From the NCBI GenBank assembly GCA_029267335.1, contig JAJUJC010000002.1, forward strand, positions 186,001 to 250,000: a stretch of 64,000 nt of DNA, in the 5' to 3' direction. How positions within the stretch are numbered: the stretch's first letter is position 1; the number at the start of each line of letters is the position of its first letter. A program made the position numbers and the translations under genes. Origin of the DNA: Intestinibacillus massiliensis (GTDB lineage Bacteria > Bacillota > Clostridia > Oscillospirales > Butyricicoccaceae). The notes under the pieces were generated by a model. It had not been told where the DNA came from. It saw only the letters and a list, made by a program, of their open reading frames with translations, and ran no database searches. Below are positions 58,301 to 64,000 of the stretch, piece after piece.

Positions 58301-58900
58301 CCGACCGATGTGTTCGTCGATCACTCCAAGGATTTTGACGATCTCTCGGGCAAGGCGGACGTGAGCGCAACGAGCATCGGCACAGACGTGGCAAAGAGCC
58401 ACTGGGCGTATGCAAACCTCCAGACCATGATCCAAAAGAACCTTGTGCGCGGCGACGCGGGCACAGGCTTTGTCCGTCCCGACGAGCGCATCACACGCGA
58501 GGAAGTCGCCTCTGCGCTGCTTGCGACCCTGCATGTGCAGCCGGACGCGACCGGCACGCTCGCCGCAGGTGACCCGTCCTCCGACTGGGCGAAGGGCGTG
58601 CTGTCCGCCGCAAAGGCGCGCGGCATCCTGAAGGGCGACGAGAAGGGCTTTATGGACGGTCAGGCGACCGCGACCCGTGCCGAGGTCATCACGATGCTCG
58701 CACGCGTCGCGGGCGTGCACAGCGACAAGGCCCTCACGCGCTTTGCCGACGGTGCGACCGTGCCGTCGTGGGCGGCGGCATCTGTATCGGGCATGGTGGA
58801 AAACGGACTGCTGTCCGGTTATGAGGACAACACCCTGCGCGTGAACGATCCGATCACCCGTGCGGAAACCTTTACTCTTTTGGCAAAACTTAGCGCATAA
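55379..58900 (+). CDS. Large S-layer-anchored metallophosphatase
   Basis: A 1173-residue secreted protein with a signal peptide ending near Ala30. After it come a purple-acid-phosphatase-like N-domain (fibronectin type), a calcineurin-type phosphoesterase, two CARDB-like Ig domains, a LamG-like carbohydrate-binding region and three C-terminal S-layer homology (SLH) domains. Metal ligands are visible: Asp137 and His139 (DSH), Asp164 (GDMVEG), Asn198-His199-Asp200 (NHD), His291-292 and His319/His321 (GGHTHV). It should release phosphate from extracellular esters at the cell surface. ATG 55379 with AAGAGGGA upstream was preferred over ATG 55355. Confidence 0.9.
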   Translation: MKRLGKRVVSALLTCAMLLMMLPTAFAADADSFLNGPYLMAPKSDSMVVVWELSKAMKSTITYGVTGGETKSVDVPVEDGTAYKGEKMHMYRARLTGLTAGTTYSYTVALENGQKAEGSFRTLPADPKELRFVVVSDSHRFETAKQVSDAIAKFDPDFILHTGDMVEGTGSQKEQFSYWFHNAGDFLRRVPVIYNTGNHDYGDYYQEYVTKVQKEAYASNKNGHNISFTYGPVHFTMVDSNPWSLLGLNAVTGGTVNAETQALVDESLSWIKSDLASDAAKNADFRVMTMHHPYEDDLTRKNIPPIAEAGNVNLMLGGHTHVYSRTASADPARGTRTLYVTQGDARIGDGKIDAGKLDARVNENFAETLATGKGDMLQVTVKDGVLTYANVGLKSGSEEVYETISLTKDAPKLDVTDVKITPNAVQSGDAVTVSAKVTNSGKGLAAVALPVVDNGKTRYLYHFGKQGRVVALKPGESVELSAGLSMVALGAHKLTLGNVSQTVNVAFRKADYQYSNLRVKLGDGEVSDLTSDRLHVRADVKNIGNEAGTSSATLYVADKAVETKRVALTAGQTRSVEFAYDFAQGGDYKVRVGTSPEQTVTVLGTIQSTPIVRDKSGLGNDGILRGAPTLVKYDGGYGLKLDGKKDYVEIPDRGNYKVTDGLTGMVWANVARLAQAGEWDHNPLLMKGASISYGTNYLYRMAVRQTGMVTYGVGFDNDNGEYFWNDDDKIKDAGVDLGKWVQYTGGFDRATGGTSWENTALSGQIDAPDFDSAIKNWEGKSMYAGFSFHRHLLAERGRGKTHTMLTGDLGQIRFYTAKLTEAENKAIYAAPAAKGPKGDKLVVWLDFDPKNIDTDGTHVTEWRPVVGALTSMNYDVSVPGAATAKATVEASADGKTVLSSVNADLKDGKGTIDLSALTGAKYVRVTTALHASVTEQATDIPVLRSYQIDAGNRNTWATLAAWNRGTLTGAIGYQPTDVFVDHSKDFDDLSGKADVSATSIGTDVAKSHWAYANLQTMIQKNLVRGDAGTGFVRPDERITREEVASALLATLHVQPDATGTLAAGDPSSDWAKGVLSAAKARGILKGDEKGFMDGQATATRAEVITMLARVAGVHSDKALTRFADGATVPSWAAASVSGMVENGLLSGYEDNTLRVNDPITRAETFTLLAKLSA

Positions 58901-58907
58901 ATCACAG

Positions 58908-58943
58908 CCCGGCGACCGCTAAAACGCGGTCGCCGCCTGTTTT
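58908..58943 (+). terminator. Terminator of the SLH phosphatase gene
   Basis: GGCGACCGC (58911-58919) pairs with GCGGTCGCC (58926-58934), followed by GCCTGTTTTTT. Confidence 0.85.
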
Positions 58944-59233
58944 TTCGTTATGCGTGCGCGTGCCCAAGTGTAAAAAGTGGGAAAACGTGCAAAGCCATTC
59001 CATCAAACTGCAAGAATTTCATCAAATTGTAATCTTTGTTTGCACGAAACGACACCATAATATTACCAAACAACTCATAATTTGACCGTAAGTTCTTTAT
59101 GAATCTTGCTTAAAAAAACTGGAATTGCACAATGCACAGTGCATTTAAGTGGGGCTTTCATGCATTTTTTTGTGAACCTGCACAAAGCACTTCCGCTACA
59201 ATCTGCACTTATGACGAAAATTTGGGCGTATAC

Positions 59234-59262
59234 TTGTCAAAGCACACGGATTGAATTAGAAT
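59234..59262 (+). promoter_or_regulatory. Promoter for the sugar importer
   Basis: TTGTCA (59234-59239), 17 bp spacer, TAGAAT (59257-59262). Upstream TGCAC elements at 59126, 59133, 59179 and 59204 could bind an activator. Confidence 0.7.
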
Positions 59263-59334
59263 GTAACCAGAACGCGAGGGCGTTTCAGAGGACCTTACAC
59301 CAGAGTAAGGAAAAAGAAGGAGAGAGGTATTCAC

Positions 59335-60369
59335 ATGAAGAAGAGATTACTGGCACTGCTCATGGCCGGCGCAATGGCGGCTACGATGACCGCTTGCGGC
59401 GAGGCTAAGACCGACGCGGCAACCGACACCAAGACCGATGCTGCGGCAACCGACACCAAGACGGACGCGACGGCTGCGACTGACGAGGTCGCTGTTGACG
59501 TAATCCTCAAGACCACCGCTTCCGAGTACTGGGGCTATGTAGTCGCCGGTGCAAACGCCTACATGAAGGAAAATCCGAACGTCAAGGTTGACGTAAAGGG
59601 CGCTACCTCTGAGACTGCTTACGACGAGCAGCTCAACATGATCGAGACCGACCTCGCATCTGATAAGTATGACGGCTTCGTCATCGCTCCGCTGCAGGCT
59701 GACATGGTCGCTAACAAGATCAAGGGTCAGACCAAGCCGATCGTCGCGGTCGACACCAACATCGACGCTCCCGAAGTGCTGTCCTTCGTCGGCACCGGTA
59801 ACGAAGCTGCAGGCGCACTCGGCGGCAAGGCTGCTGTAGAGGCTGCTAAGGCTGCAGGCTGGACCGATATCAAGTGCATCGAGATCGCAGGCGTTCAGGG
59901 CGACTCCACGAACACCGCTCGTATGAACGGCTACAAGAAGGGCGTCACCGAGGCTGGCGGCACTTTCCTCGACGCAGAAGTTCAGTACGCTGACGCAGTT
60001 GCGGATAAGGCAGTGGCTTCCATGGAAGCAATTATGCAGAACCATCCGGAAGGCATCGCGATCATCTGCGCGAACAACGATGATATGGCAATGGCAGCAG
60101 CACGTGCCGCTAAGGGCAACCCGGCTTACGCTAAGACCGTATTCCTCGGCTTTGACGGTATCCAGTCCGCTTGCACCGCAATCCTCAACGGCGGCCTGAC
60201 CATGTCTGTTGCACAGCAGGGCTATGACATGGGTTACAAGTCTGTCGACGCAGTCGTAAAGGCTCTCAAGGGCGAGACCCTGGAGAAGTTCATCGACTCC
60301 GGTGCGGAAGTTGTTGATAAGAACAATGCCCAGAAGCGTCTGGACACCCTGAAGGGCTACCTCGCCTAA
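59335..60369 (+). CDS. Ribose-type sugar ABC substrate-binding lipoprotein
   Basis: A 344-residue lipoprotein with lipobox MTAC (Cys21) and a low-complexity linker with near-repeats of ATDTKTDA (about residues 28-45). It then has a type I binding fold (VILKTTASEYWGYVVAGANAYMKENPNVKVD, YDGFVIAPLQADMVAN, ICANNDDMAMAAARAAKGN, FLGFDGIQSACTAIL). It should bind a monosaccharide, possibly ribose- or allose-like. AAGGAGAGAGG precedes the ATG. Codon use is richer in T-ending codons than its neighbours, consistent with high expression. A hairpin separates it from the ATPase gene. Confidence 0.95.
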   Translation: MKKRLLALLMAGAMAATMTACGEAKTDAATDTKTDAAATDTKTDATAATDEVAVDVILKTTASEYWGYVVAGANAYMKENPNVKVDVKGATSETAYDEQLNMIETDLASDKYDGFVIAPLQADMVANKIKGQTKPIVAVDTNIDAPEVLSFVGTGNEAAGALGGKAAVEAAKAAGWTDIKCIEIAGVQGDSTNTARMNGYKKGVTEAGGTFLDAEVQYADAVADKAVASMEAIMQNHPEGIAIICANNDDMAMAAARAAKGNPAYAKTVFLGFDGIQSACTAILNGGLTMSVAQQGYDMGYKSVDAVVKALKGETLEKFIDSGAEVVDKNNAQKRLDTLKGYLA

Positions 60370-60389
60370 TTTCCAGATAGTCAAGAGCT

Positions 60390-60463
60390 GAGAACGCGAG
60401 AATAAACCGTGCGCCCCTGCTCCGATTTATGCAATAAATCAGTGCAGGGGCCGCGTTTTCTCA
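60390..60463 (+). terminator. Intercistronic hairpin between binding protein and ATPase
   Basis: GCCCCTGC (60413-60420) pairs with GCAGGGGC (60444-60451), with an upper stem GATTTAT/ATAAATC. Outer arms GAGAACGCG and CGCGTTTTCTC enclose it. The following T tract is weak. It probably gives partial termination or stabilises the binding-protein mRNA. Confidence 0.65.
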
Positions 60464-60603
60464 AAACAGCCTTTTGTGGATCGGCTTTCGATTGACCGCA
60501 CGCTCAGCGTCGCGCGGCAGTAATTTCAAGACCCGCGCCGAGAGCGGCGATTGACCTGAGCCAATCCTCCCTACCCTAATCTCGGAGAAAAAGGTGAAAT
60601 GCA

Positions 60604-62106
60604 ATGAGCGAATATGTAGTAGAATTGAAAGACGCGGTCAAGCGCTTCCCGGGCGTCGTTGCATTAAAGAACATGCATCTGGCAGTCAAACCGGGCGAGA
60701 TCCTCGGTTTGATCGGTGAAAACGGCGCAGGTAAGTCGACGCTTATCAAGGTGCTGACCGGCGTACATCAGCCGGACGAAGGCACGATTCTGGTTGACGG
60801 CAAACCGATGGTCTTTAAGAACCCGAATGAGTCCGCAGCGGCGGGCATCGCATGTGTCTATCAGGAGCTGAACATTGAAAAGCTGCTGAGCGTGACGGAC
60901 AATATCTTTATCAACAAGTGGATCCGCAAGGGTGCGTTGCTTGATTATGACACCATGCACAAAAAGGCCAAGGAAGTTATGCAGTCCTTGGGTCAGGACA
61001 TTGATCCGCATAAGGCGGCAGGTACGTTCGGTATGGGCGTACAACAGATGATCGAAATCGCGAAGGCGGTTCTGATCGATGCAAAGATGATTATTATGGA
61101 CGAGCCGACCTCTTCGCTGGGCGAAAAGGAAGTACAGCAGCTCATGAAGACCTGCCGCGACCTCAAGGCGCGCGGCATCGGCATCGTCTTTGTATCCCAT
61201 AAGCTCGAGGAGTTGTTTGAGCTGTGCGACCGCGTCACGGTCATCCGCGACGGCGAGTACATCGACACCAAGCCGATCGATCAGTGGAACAACGATTCCC
61301 TCATCACCGCGATGGTCGGTCGTACCCTCGAGAACCAGTTCCCGAAGGAATTCGGCGTCAAGGGCGAATGCGCGCTCAAGGCGGAGAACATCTGCGAAGC
61401 AGGCGTTCTGGACCATGTCAGCTTTGAAGCTTACCGCGGTCAGATTCTGGGCTTTGCGGGTCTGGTCGGTGCAGGTCGCACCGAGACCATGCGCGCCATT
61501 TTTGGCGCGGATCCGATCGACAGCGGCAAGATTTATATTAGCGGCAAGGAAGTTGCGATTAAAGATCCCCGTGCGGCGATCAAGGCAGGTATTGCATTCC
61601 TGACCGAGGATCGTAAGGGTCAGGGCTTGGTTCTCGCACAGACCATCCGTACGAACCTCGTTCTTGCCAACATGAAGGGCTTCTCCAAGGGCATGTTCCT
61701 GGATGAGAAGCGCATTCTGGAGAGCGGCAAGAAAAATATCGAATCGCTGCGTATCAAGACCCCGTCGATCGACGAGATCGTCGGTCAGTTGTCCGGCGGC
61801 AACCAGCAGAAGGTCGTTATCGGCAAGTGGGTCAACACCGACGCGGAGATCTTTATTTTTGACGAGCCGACCCGCGGTATCGACGTCGGCGCGAAGGTCG
61901 AGGTCTACAACGTCATGAACAGCCTCGTTAAGCAAGGCAAATGCGTTATCATGGTATCGTCGGAAATGCCGGAAATTCTCGGCATGTCGGATCGCGTCGT
62001 GGTCATGCGCGGCGGTAAGGTCATGGCGACGGTAGAGCGTGACAGCAAGCATTTCAATCAGGAATCCATTATGAAGGCTGCATGGGGAGGAACATTAGAT
62101 GACTAA
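60604..62106 (+). CDS. Ribose-type sugar ABC transporter ATP-binding protein, tandem domains
   Basis: A 500-residue RbsA/MglA-type ATPase with two ABC domains. Domain 1 has Walker A GENGAGKSTLIKVLTG and an unusually weak signature, FGMGVQQMIEIAKAV. Domain 2 has a signature LSGGNQQKVVIGKWV, Walker B FIFDEPTRGIDVGAKVEVYNVMN, and a degenerate Walker A (GLVGAGRTETMRAI). It powers uptake through the permease encoded next, with which it overlaps by 8 bp. AAGGTGAAA lies upstream of the ATG. Confidence 0.95.
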   Translation: MSEYVVELKDAVKRFPGVVALKNMHLAVKPGEILGLIGENGAGKSTLIKVLTGVHQPDEGTILVDGKPMVFKNPNESAAAGIACVYQELNIEKLLSVTDNIFINKWIRKGALLDYDTMHKKAKEVMQSLGQDIDPHKAAGTFGMGVQQMIEIAKAVLIDAKMIIMDEPTSSLGEKEVQQLMKTCRDLKARGIGIVFVSHKLEELFELCDRVTVIRDGEYIDTKPIDQWNNDSLITAMVGRTLENQFPKEFGVKGECALKAENICEAGVLDHVSFEAYRGQILGFAGLVGAGRTETMRAIFGADPIDSGKIYISGKEVAIKDPRAAIKAGIAFLTEDRKGQGLVLAQTIRTNLVLANMKGFSKGMFLDEKRILESGKKNIESLRIKTPSIDEIVGQLSGGNQQKVVIGKWVNTDAEIFIFDEPTRGIDVGAKVEVYNVMNSLVKQGKCVIMVSSEMPEILGMSDRVVVMRGGKVMATVERDSKHFNQESIMKAAWGGTLDD

Positions 62107-63082
62107 GGCAAAGAAGGACAATAAAATTCTGTCCCAACTCGGAACGCTGATCGCGCTGCTGCTGCTGTGCGTGATCCTGGCGATCGCATCTCCGAACTTT
62201 TTGAAATTATCCAACTTTATGAGTATCCTGAAGCAGACATCGTTTAACGCGATGCTGTCGACCGGTATGCTCCTGTGCCTGATCACCGCAGGTATCGATC
62301 TGTCGGTCGGCGCAAACGCAACGTTCTGCGCTTGTATGGCAGGTATGATGGTGCAGAGAGGCGTCACCAACTCCGCACTCATCATTGCTATTATTCTGGT
62401 CAGCGGTCTGCTGATCGGCTGGATCAACGGCATGCTGCTGACTCGTCTGCACCTGCCCCATCCGTTCGTATCTACCCTGGGTATGAAGAACACCCTGTGG
62501 GGCCTTGCGCTGCTGGTTACCGGCTCGCAGATGGTCTCCGGCTTCCCCGCTGGTGTTACCTGGCTGGGCGACGCTACCCTGCCGGGCGGCTTCCCGATCA
62601 GCTTCGTACTCGTTATCATCCTGTTCGTCGGCATGCACGTATTCCTGTCCCGCACTGCGCTGGGCCGTTCCATCTACTGCGTCGGCGGCAACCCGGAAGC
62701 AACCCGTCTGTCCGGTATCCACTCTGACAATGTCCTGACCTTCTGCTACACCGTATCCGGTGTGTGCGCAGCAGTTGCAGGTCTGATCTCCATCGGCCGT
62801 TCGGGCATCAGTAACGGTGCAAATGCGGTTCAGCCGTTCGATACCGACGCGATCGCAGCGTGCATCATCGGCGGCGCATCCTTCATGGGCGGCAAGGGCA
62901 CCATGTGGGGCACCATGGTCGGCGCACTCATCATCGCGGTACTGCGTAACGGCTTTACCCTGCTGTCTGCTCCGTCTTCCATCCAGAACATCGTCCTCGG
63001 CCTCGTTATCATCGCTGCGGTATTCATCGACGTTACCCGTGAGCGCATGGAAGCTAAGGCACGTCGTCTGGCTGCAAAGTAA
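62099..63082 (+). CDS. Ribose-type sugar ABC transporter permease
   Basis: A 327-residue RbsC-type permease with eight to ten membrane segments and the family motif TAGIDLSVGANATFCACMAGMM, HPFVSTLGMKNTLWGLA, and GGNPEATRLSGIHSDNV. Its start overlaps the ATPase gene end by 8 bp and GGGAGGAAC is upstream. It completes the binding protein-ATPase-permease importer. A terminator follows at 63111-63146. Confidence 0.95.
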   Translation: MTKAKKDNKILSQLGTLIALLLLCVILAIASPNFLKLSNFMSILKQTSFNAMLSTGMLLCLITAGIDLSVGANATFCACMAGMMVQRGVTNSALIIAIILVSGLLIGWINGMLLTRLHLPHPFVSTLGMKNTLWGLALLVTGSQMVSGFPAGVTWLGDATLPGGFPISFVLVIILFVGMHVFLSRTALGRSIYCVGGNPEATRLSGIHSDNVLTFCYTVSGVCAAVAGLISIGRSGISNGANAVQPFDTDAIAACIIGGASFMGGKGTMWGTMVGALIIAVLRNGFTLLSAPSSIQNIVLGLVIIAAVFIDVTRERMEAKARRLAAK

Positions 63083-63110
63083 GCACATTCGCTTCTCTCT
63101 GAAACCATCG

Positions 63111-63146
63111 AAAAAGCCGTTCCCGTTTATGCGGGAACGGCTTTTT
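63111..63146. terminator. Terminator after the sugar importer and spoVAC
   Basis: AAAAAGCCGTTCCCG (63111-63125) pairs with CGGGAACGGCTTTTT (63132-63146). It works in both directions between convergent genes. Confidence 0.92.
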
Positions 63147-63157
63147 CGTATCTGTGG

Positions 63158-63244
63158 TTACAGCGAGGGGCGCAAGATACCCTGCATGAGATAGTAGTAC
63201 AGTGCGCTCGTGCCGGTGGGCAGGTGGATGAACGTGTTGGGCAT
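63158..63244 (-). CDS. Possible 28-codon ORF downstream of and in frame with spoVAC
   Basis: After the spoVAC stop codon the same frame continues through four codons to ATG 63242-63244 and then 28 codons, MPNTFIHLPTGTSALYYYLM and QGILRPSL, ending in TAA. There is no ribosome site before the ATG. It may be a small gene, the remnant of a lost spoVA gene, or stop-codon read-through. It is not recognised. Confidence 0.25.
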   Translation of the reverse strand: MPNTFIHLPTGTSALYYYLMQGILRPSL

Positions 63245-63256
63245 CGGGCGGCGGGT

Positions 63257-63700
63257 TCAGTCGATGCCCAATGCGCACAAGATCAGCCCGTAGAGCACGC
63301 TCGCGGAGATGCCGTAGACAAGCACCGGCCCGGCGATGACAAACATTTTTGCGGCGAGTCCGAGCACGAGCCCTTCGCTTTTGAACTCCATTGCGGGCGA
63401 AACGATCGCGTTGGCAAAGCCCGTGATGGGCACGATGGTACCCGCGCCCGCGTGCTTCGCGAGCTTGTCATACAGCCCGAGACCGGTCAGCAGCGCGCCG
63501 AGAAAGATCATCGTGATGCTGGTCGCAGCGGCGACGTCGCCTTCCGACAGTCCGAGCGCCTTCCAACCGTTTGAGACCGCCTGCCCGATCGTGCAGATCA
63601 GTCCGCCGACCACGAACGCCCACACAAGATTCTTGCCGAGCGGCGAATTGGGCGACTTGCTCTTGAGCAGCTCGTCATATTCTTTCTTAGAAAGCTCCAT
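63257..63700 (-). CDS. spoVAC: Stage V sporulation protein AC
   Basis: SpoVAC is an inner-forespore-membrane protein that forms the channel for dipicolinic acid with the other SpoVA proteins. The 147-residue protein has the family start KKEYDELLKSKSPNSPLGKNLVWAFVVGGLICTIGQAV, SITMIFLGALLTGLGLYDKLAKHAGAGTIVPITGFANAIVSPAMEFKSEG and a C-terminal GPVLVYGISASVLYG. ATG 63698-63700 follows GGAGGG. No spoVAD or spoVAE follows; the next sequence ends in a terminator. A forespore promoter candidate (TGCATA, 14 bp, GCACAAACT) lies at 63726-63755 on this strand. Confidence 0.95.
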   Translation of the reverse strand: MELSKKEYDELLKSKSPNSPLGKNLVWAFVVGGLICTIGQAVSNGWKALGLSEGDVAAATSITMIFLGALLTGLGLYDKLAKHAGAGTIVPITGFANAIVSPAMEFKSEGLVLGLAAKMFVIAGPVLVYGISASVLYGLILCALGID

Positions 63701-63725
63701 ACGCAATCCCTCCAACGTTTTTCCA

Positions 63726-63755
63726 CAGTTTGTGCAAAACTGCGCGGCTTATGCA
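63726..63755 (-). promoter_or_regulatory. Candidate forespore (SigF/SigG) promoter for spoVAC
   Basis: On the minus strand TGCATA (63750-63755) is followed after 14 bp by GCACAAACTG (63726-63735). This partly matches the SigF/SigG pattern, with a good -35 and weak -10. Confidence 0.35.
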
Positions 63756-63776
63756 CCCTGAAGTGAATTCCAGTCT

Positions 63777-63804
63777 TTGCAAGCGCCCGGCACTGTGGTA
63801 TGAT
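63777..63804 (+). promoter_or_regulatory. Promoter for queH
   Basis: TTGCAA (63777-63782), 16 bp spacer with TGG, TATGAT (63799-63804), 16 bp before the start codon. Confidence 0.75.
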
Positions 63805-63819
63805 ACATCTGGTGATGAC

Positions 63820-64000
63820 ATGAACAAGGTAAATTATGATCGCGAAATGGAGGCTGTGCTCGCGCGGCTCGCGGCGGAGGATCGCCGCCCGCGGCTGCTG
63901 CTGCATAGCTGCTGCGGGCCGTGCTCAAGCGCGGTGCTCGAACGACTCGCGCCGCATTTTGCGCTCACAGTCTTTTTTTGCAACCCCAATATTTTCCCGC
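63820..64000 (+). CDS. queH: Epoxyqueuosine reductase QueH (5' part, truncated by window edge)
   Basis: The visible 60 residues read MNKVNYDREMEAVLARLAAE, followed by RPRLLLHSCCGPCSSAVLERLAPHFALTVFFCNPNIFP. The HSCCGPCSS and FFCNPNI motifs, with paired cysteines, are diagnostic of QueH (DUF208), which reduces epoxyqueuosine to queuosine in tRNA using an Fe-S-type centre. ATG at 63820 has GGTGAT upstream. The remainder lies beyond the window. Confidence 0.9.
   Translation, partial: MNKVNYDREMEAVLARLAAEDRRPRLLLHSCCGPCSSAVLERLAPHFALTVFFCNPNIFP

Larger units (their letters stand above)
58901..59334. other. Non-coding control region upstream of the sugar importer
   Basis: About 430 bp with no credible gene; AT-rich in the centre. 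It contains the phosphatase terminator, repeated TGCAC elements, a perfect palindrome AATGCAC-A-GTGCATT (59131-59145), and the promoter at 59234-59262. A short open frame starting at 59106 lacks a ribosome site. Confidence 0.65.

Noticed and set aside
55145-58720. A 1191-codon open frame on the minus strand opposite the SLH phosphatase
   Set aside because: It has no family features or ribosome site, while the plus strand has a signal peptide, metal-binding motifs and SLH domains.
1-64000. CRISPR arrays, insertion sequences, phage genes or rRNA
   Set aside because: No regularly spaced repeats, transposase or integrase motifs, or rRNA segments were found on either strand.

Overview
The window is a GC-rich, densely coded stretch of a spore-forming, fermentative anaerobe of the class Clostridia (Bacillota). 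The reasons are forespore and germination genes (spoVAC, a Csp-type protease pair with a SleC-like cortex hydrolase), pyruvate formate-lyase with its activase, a trimeric [FeFe] hydrogenase, S-layer homology domains, Gram-positive lipoprotein signals, and near-consensus SigA promoters and Shine-Dalgarno sites. High GC and gene content suggest an Oscillospiraceae or Butyricicoccaceae-like lineage, but no rRNA or marker gene fixes the genus.

Layout. 1-2.8 kb: a truncated amino-acid-type binding lipoprotein, an ECF S component and an aldo/keto reductase, all on the minus strand. 2.9-7.8 kb: truA, then pflB-pflA behind a ZTP (pfl-motif) riboswitch, then a Crp/Fnr regulator. 7.9-12.6 kb: germination operon of two subtilisin-like proteases and SleC. 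12.7-18.2 kb: secG with a small membrane protein, a sugar nucleotidyltransferase pair, pyruvate kinase with an LCP protein, and pyrophosphatase. 18.3-24.8 kb: a diguanylate cyclase, threonine aldolase, an OpuC-type osmoprotectant importer and a second Crp/Fnr regulator. 24.7-29.2 kb: LysR with a split chromate-type transporter, then bioY-bioB-bioD under a BirA operator.

29.2-39.4 kb looks like a glycerol-phosphate region: two glycerophosphodiesterases, a three-gene anaerobic glycerol-3-phosphate dehydrogenase-like operon preceded by glpP and a leader terminator, and a four-gene ABC importer with a structured leader. 39.4-41.6 kb carries MgtC-like and CorA-like proteins. 41.8-45.9 kb is the hydrogenase operon hydC-hydB-hydA. 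45.9-46.4 kb holds tRNA-Gly(GCC) with duplicated 3' sequence. 46.5-50.1 kb: LUD protein, HAD phosphatase, malQ and trmB.

50.3-63.1 kb is a sugar sensing and surface region: binding protein, YesM-type kinase and AraC-type response regulator in one operon, an orphan binding lipoprotein, a large S-layer-anchored metallophosphatase, and a ribose-type ABC importer. The window ends with spoVAC and the start of queH.

How they work together: Pfl, pyruvate kinase and the hydrogenase form the core of glycolytic fermentation. Several operons carry visible RNA- or protein-level switches (ZTP riboswitch at pflB, GlpP target terminator at the glp operon, BirA box at bioY, an attenuator-like leader before a glycerophosphodiesterase, and an unassigned leader before the ABC importer). 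No CRISPR array, phage module, insertion sequence or rRNA operon was seen.
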